Source: an uncultured Alistipes sp. (GTDB lineage Bacteria > Bacteroidota > Bacteroidia > Bacteroidales > Rikenellaceae). Taken from it: 6,598 nucleotides of DNA. This document shows, in pieces, positions 6,483-6,598 of the stretch (position 1 is the stretch's first letter; the number at the start of each line of letters is the position of its first letter). The position numbers and the translations under genes were made by a program. Location: positions 1 through 6,598 of the forward strand of contig UROX01000143.1 in NCBI GenBank assembly GCA_900549685.1, given 5' to 3'. A model generated the notes under the pieces. That model had not been told where the DNA came from and did no database searches. It saw only the letters and a program-made list of their open reading frames with translations.

Positions 6483-6598
6483 TTATTTTTCGCATCCGCG
6501 TGTTTCTCGAACCGGAGGTCTTCTCCATCCATACCTTCGCAGCCGTTCTATGGCATTATTCATTCCAATATGATCCTTCTCGCCGCTATCCAGCAGTC
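6483..6598 (-). CDS. Possible 3' end of an unidentified gene upstream of hppA, cut by window edge
   Basis: One minus-strand frame stays open from the window edge to a TAA at 6485-6483, giving 37 residues that begin LLDSGEKDHIGMNNAIERLRRYG. The first half uses GC-rich third positions like the real genes nearby; the second half is more A-rich and Arg-heavy. HIGMNNAIERLR faintly recalls the GIGLxNVxERL motif of histidine-kinase ATPase domains, but the residues that normally follow are missing, so I do not assign it. It would end 32 bases before hppA. No TAnnTTTG box is visible on this strand between 6451 and 6598, so hppA may be read from a promoter further upstream. Confidence 0.25.
   Translation of the reverse strand, partial: LLDSGEKDHIGMNNAIERLRRYGWRRPPVRETRGCEK

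Noticed and set aside
6451..6538. 29-codon open frame overlapping the hppA start codon
   Set aside because: It has no supporting motif or start signal, and a chance frame of this length is expected.

Overview
The window looks like chromosomal DNA from a GC-rich member of the Bacteroidota, possibly close to Alistipes/Rikenellaceae; the genus is a guess from base composition and gene style. The phylum rests on three things. Two promoters carry the Bacteroidota -7 box TAnnTTTG, one of them with a TTG exactly 19 bases upstream. Starts lack a clear Shine-Dalgarno sequence. The membrane pyrophosphatase is of the Bacteroides type. Every gene I can support is on the minus strand, so the window reads from right to left.

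From right to left: (i) 6451-6598 is the edge upstream of hppA, with a short open frame that may be the 3' end of a truncated gene. (ii) 4243-6450 is hppA, a complete 735-residue K+-dependent, cation-pumping membrane pyrophosphatase. A small palindrome follows its stop codon, then an intrinsic terminator at 4182-4217. (iii) 4075-4105 holds a Bacteroidota-type promoter and a leader hairpin in front of a tight three-gene unit. The unit encodes an exported, probably outer-membrane beta-barrel protein (2943-4034), a PHP-family histidinol-phosphatase-like hydrolase that starts 5 bases after the barrel gene's stop (2086-2937), and a lipoprotein resembling the polysaccharide deacetylase/NodB fold (start 2020). 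(iv) The lipoprotein gene is split by an apparent one-base frameshift near 611-630. Its real C-terminus continues in the next frame to 352. A 17-bp hairpin terminator at 278-315 closes the unit. (v) 25-277 is mostly empty apart from a consensus promoter at 44-73 that fires into a tRNA gene. Only the 5' 24 bases of that tRNA (probably tRNA-Pro) lie in the window.

The pyrophosphatase would couple cytoplasmic pyrophosphate hydrolysis to Na+ (and probably H+) export. The three-gene unit places a cytoplasmic phosphoesterase between two envelope proteins, and its shared purpose is not known. I see no mobile element, CRISPR array or defence system, and no convincing undescribed system. The points most worth checking are the frameshift and the dual Na+/H+ signature in HppA.
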